Below the pieces are notes generated by a model. It was not told where the DNA came from, did not search any database, and worked only from the letters and a program-made list of their open reading frames with translations. DNA of 64,000 bases from Caproiciproducens galactitolivorans (lineage in GTDB: Bacteria; Bacillota; Clostridia; Oscillospirales; Acutalibacteraceae), in contig NZ_JAPOHA010000003.1 in assembly GCF_026672255.1 (NCBI RefSeq), forward strand, positions 186,001-250,000, given 5' to 3'. Numbering within the stretch: the stretch's first letter is position 1; every line of letters starts with the position of its first letter. The position numbers and the translations under genes were made by a program. Below, one piece after another: positions 63,377-64,000 of this stretch.

Positions 63377-64000
63377 ATGAGTAGAAAAATGAAGAAAATT
63401 TTAATAATATCACCCACAGGCGGTTATGCCGGAATAGATGTTTGTTTGGAAACACTGGTCTGTGAAATGGACAAAACTAAGTATATTCCTATTGTAGTAT
63501 TTCCGAAGGACGCGATTCTAAAACCAAAATTTGAGGAAATGGGAATTATCTGCTATGAACTTCCTATTAACTGGTGGTTTCCTGTTGGTTTTTCCGGTAA
63601 TGATCTGCTACATGTACTCCCTACCCTAAGAGAAAAAGTGGATCCTCTTATTAACATTATAAAGGACAATACCATTGATATTGTTCTTTCCAATACCAGT
63701 GTGTGTTATGATGGTGCAATTGCGGCTGCTATATGCAACGTACCGCATCTGTTTTTTATCCATGCCCAGTATACAAGCAATATTTACACCGATATGCAGC
63801 AGGAAACAAGAGAATTTCTATATATGCTAATGGGAAAGCTTTCTTATAAGGTGATATGTTGCTCCAAACTGCTCCATGATTTTATGTGTCAATATACAGA
63901 TAATTCGATGTATATATATAACGGAGTGGATGTTGAGAAATTTAAGTATAAAAAACGCATTTTAGGTGATCAAGACAGTCTAAACATGGTGTGCGTAGGA
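63377..64000 (+). CDS. GT4-family glycosyltransferase (partial, runs off the window)
   Basis: An open frame of 208 codons reaches the right edge without a stop. It begins MSRKMKKILIISPTGGYAGIDVCLETLV, with a Gly-rich loop typical of GT-B enzymes. It continues with LSNTSVCYDGAIAAAICNVPHLFFIHAQ and YIYNGVDVEKF, matching group 1 glycosyltransferases just before the donor-binding half. A second ATG at 63389 is possible. The 110 bp before it is AT-rich without a clear promoter. Confidence 0.85.
   Translation, partial: MSRKMKKILIISPTGGYAGIDVCLETLVCEMDKTKYIPIVVFPKDAILKPKFEEMGIICYELPINWWFPVGFSGNDLLHVLPTLREKVDPLINIIKDNTIDIVLSNTSVCYDGAIAAAICNVPHLFFIHAQYTSNIYTDMQQETREFLYMLMGKLSYKVICCSKLLHDFMCQYTDNSMYIYNGVDVEKFKYKKRILGDQDSLNMVCVG

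Overview
The window looks like a chromosomal segment from a spore-forming, fermentative, anaerobic Clostridia bacterium, probably of the Oscillospiraceae/Ruminococcaceae type (inference). Supporting signs are a gerA-type germinant receptor operon, spoIIID, [FeFe]-hydrogenase maturases, a clostridial-type ferredoxin, and Gram-positive promoters and Shine-Dalgarno sites. Most of the window has moderate GC. From about 55 kb it becomes clearly AT-richer, where a surface polysaccharide cluster begins.

Layout, left to right. 1-3.7 kb: tail of a BMP-family lipoprotein and the rest of a nucleoside-type ABC importer. 3.9-7.6 kb: short housekeeping genes (DUF503/YlxP-like, RNA ligase-like cyclic phosphodiesterase, YwbE, O6-alkylguanine-DNA alkyltransferase, HD hydrolase, flavodoxin, HMA-like protein, a 47-residue protein, ferredoxin). 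7.7-12.1 kb (minus): TM1266-like regulator-hydE-hydG-hydF, behind a long structured leader that ends in an intrinsic terminator. 12.1-16.1 kb (minus): fructose operon fruR-fruK-fruA plus an HPr paralogue whose residue 46 is Arg instead of the regulatory Ser. 16.2-19.4 kb: TspO-like membrane protein and an OmpR-type two-component pair. 19.5-21.6 kb: an IS200/IS605 tnpA-only element next to an IS3-family element, followed by a frameshifted MFS gene. 23-26.7 kb: YyaL-type thioredoxin-domain protein, HD hydrolase, TcdA-like E1 enzyme. 27-32.7 kb: a complete oligopeptide/dipeptide ABC importer. 32.9-36.1 kb: YtrA-type GntR regulator with its ABC transporter. 36.5-40.7 kb: a large secreted protein of unknown function, a DUF2156 protein, and niacin regulator niaR with transporter niaX.

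40.9-49.3 kb: a maltodextrin/starch unit. A divergent LacI regulator faces a minus-strand operon of binding protein, two permeases, a cytoplasmic GH13 enzyme and a secreted CGTase-like GH13 enzyme. Both promoters carry a near-identical 20-bp element. No ATPase is encoded with it. 49.3-54.8 kb (minus): gerAA-gerAC-small membrane protein-gerAB, then spoIIID. The GerAB-like protein is about twice the usual length because of a hydrophilic tail encoded by nine 90-bp tandem repeats.

55.2-64 kb: a decayed sugar-phosphate transferase gene, then glycosyltransferases, rmlA, rmlC, rmlB and an ABC-2 polysaccharide exporter. The final glycosyltransferase runs off the window. rmlD is not seen.

No entirely new system can be claimed from sequence alone. 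The best candidates for something undescribed are the structured leader of the hydrogenase-maturation operon, the repeat-tailed GerAB, and the Arg46 HPr of the fructose operon.
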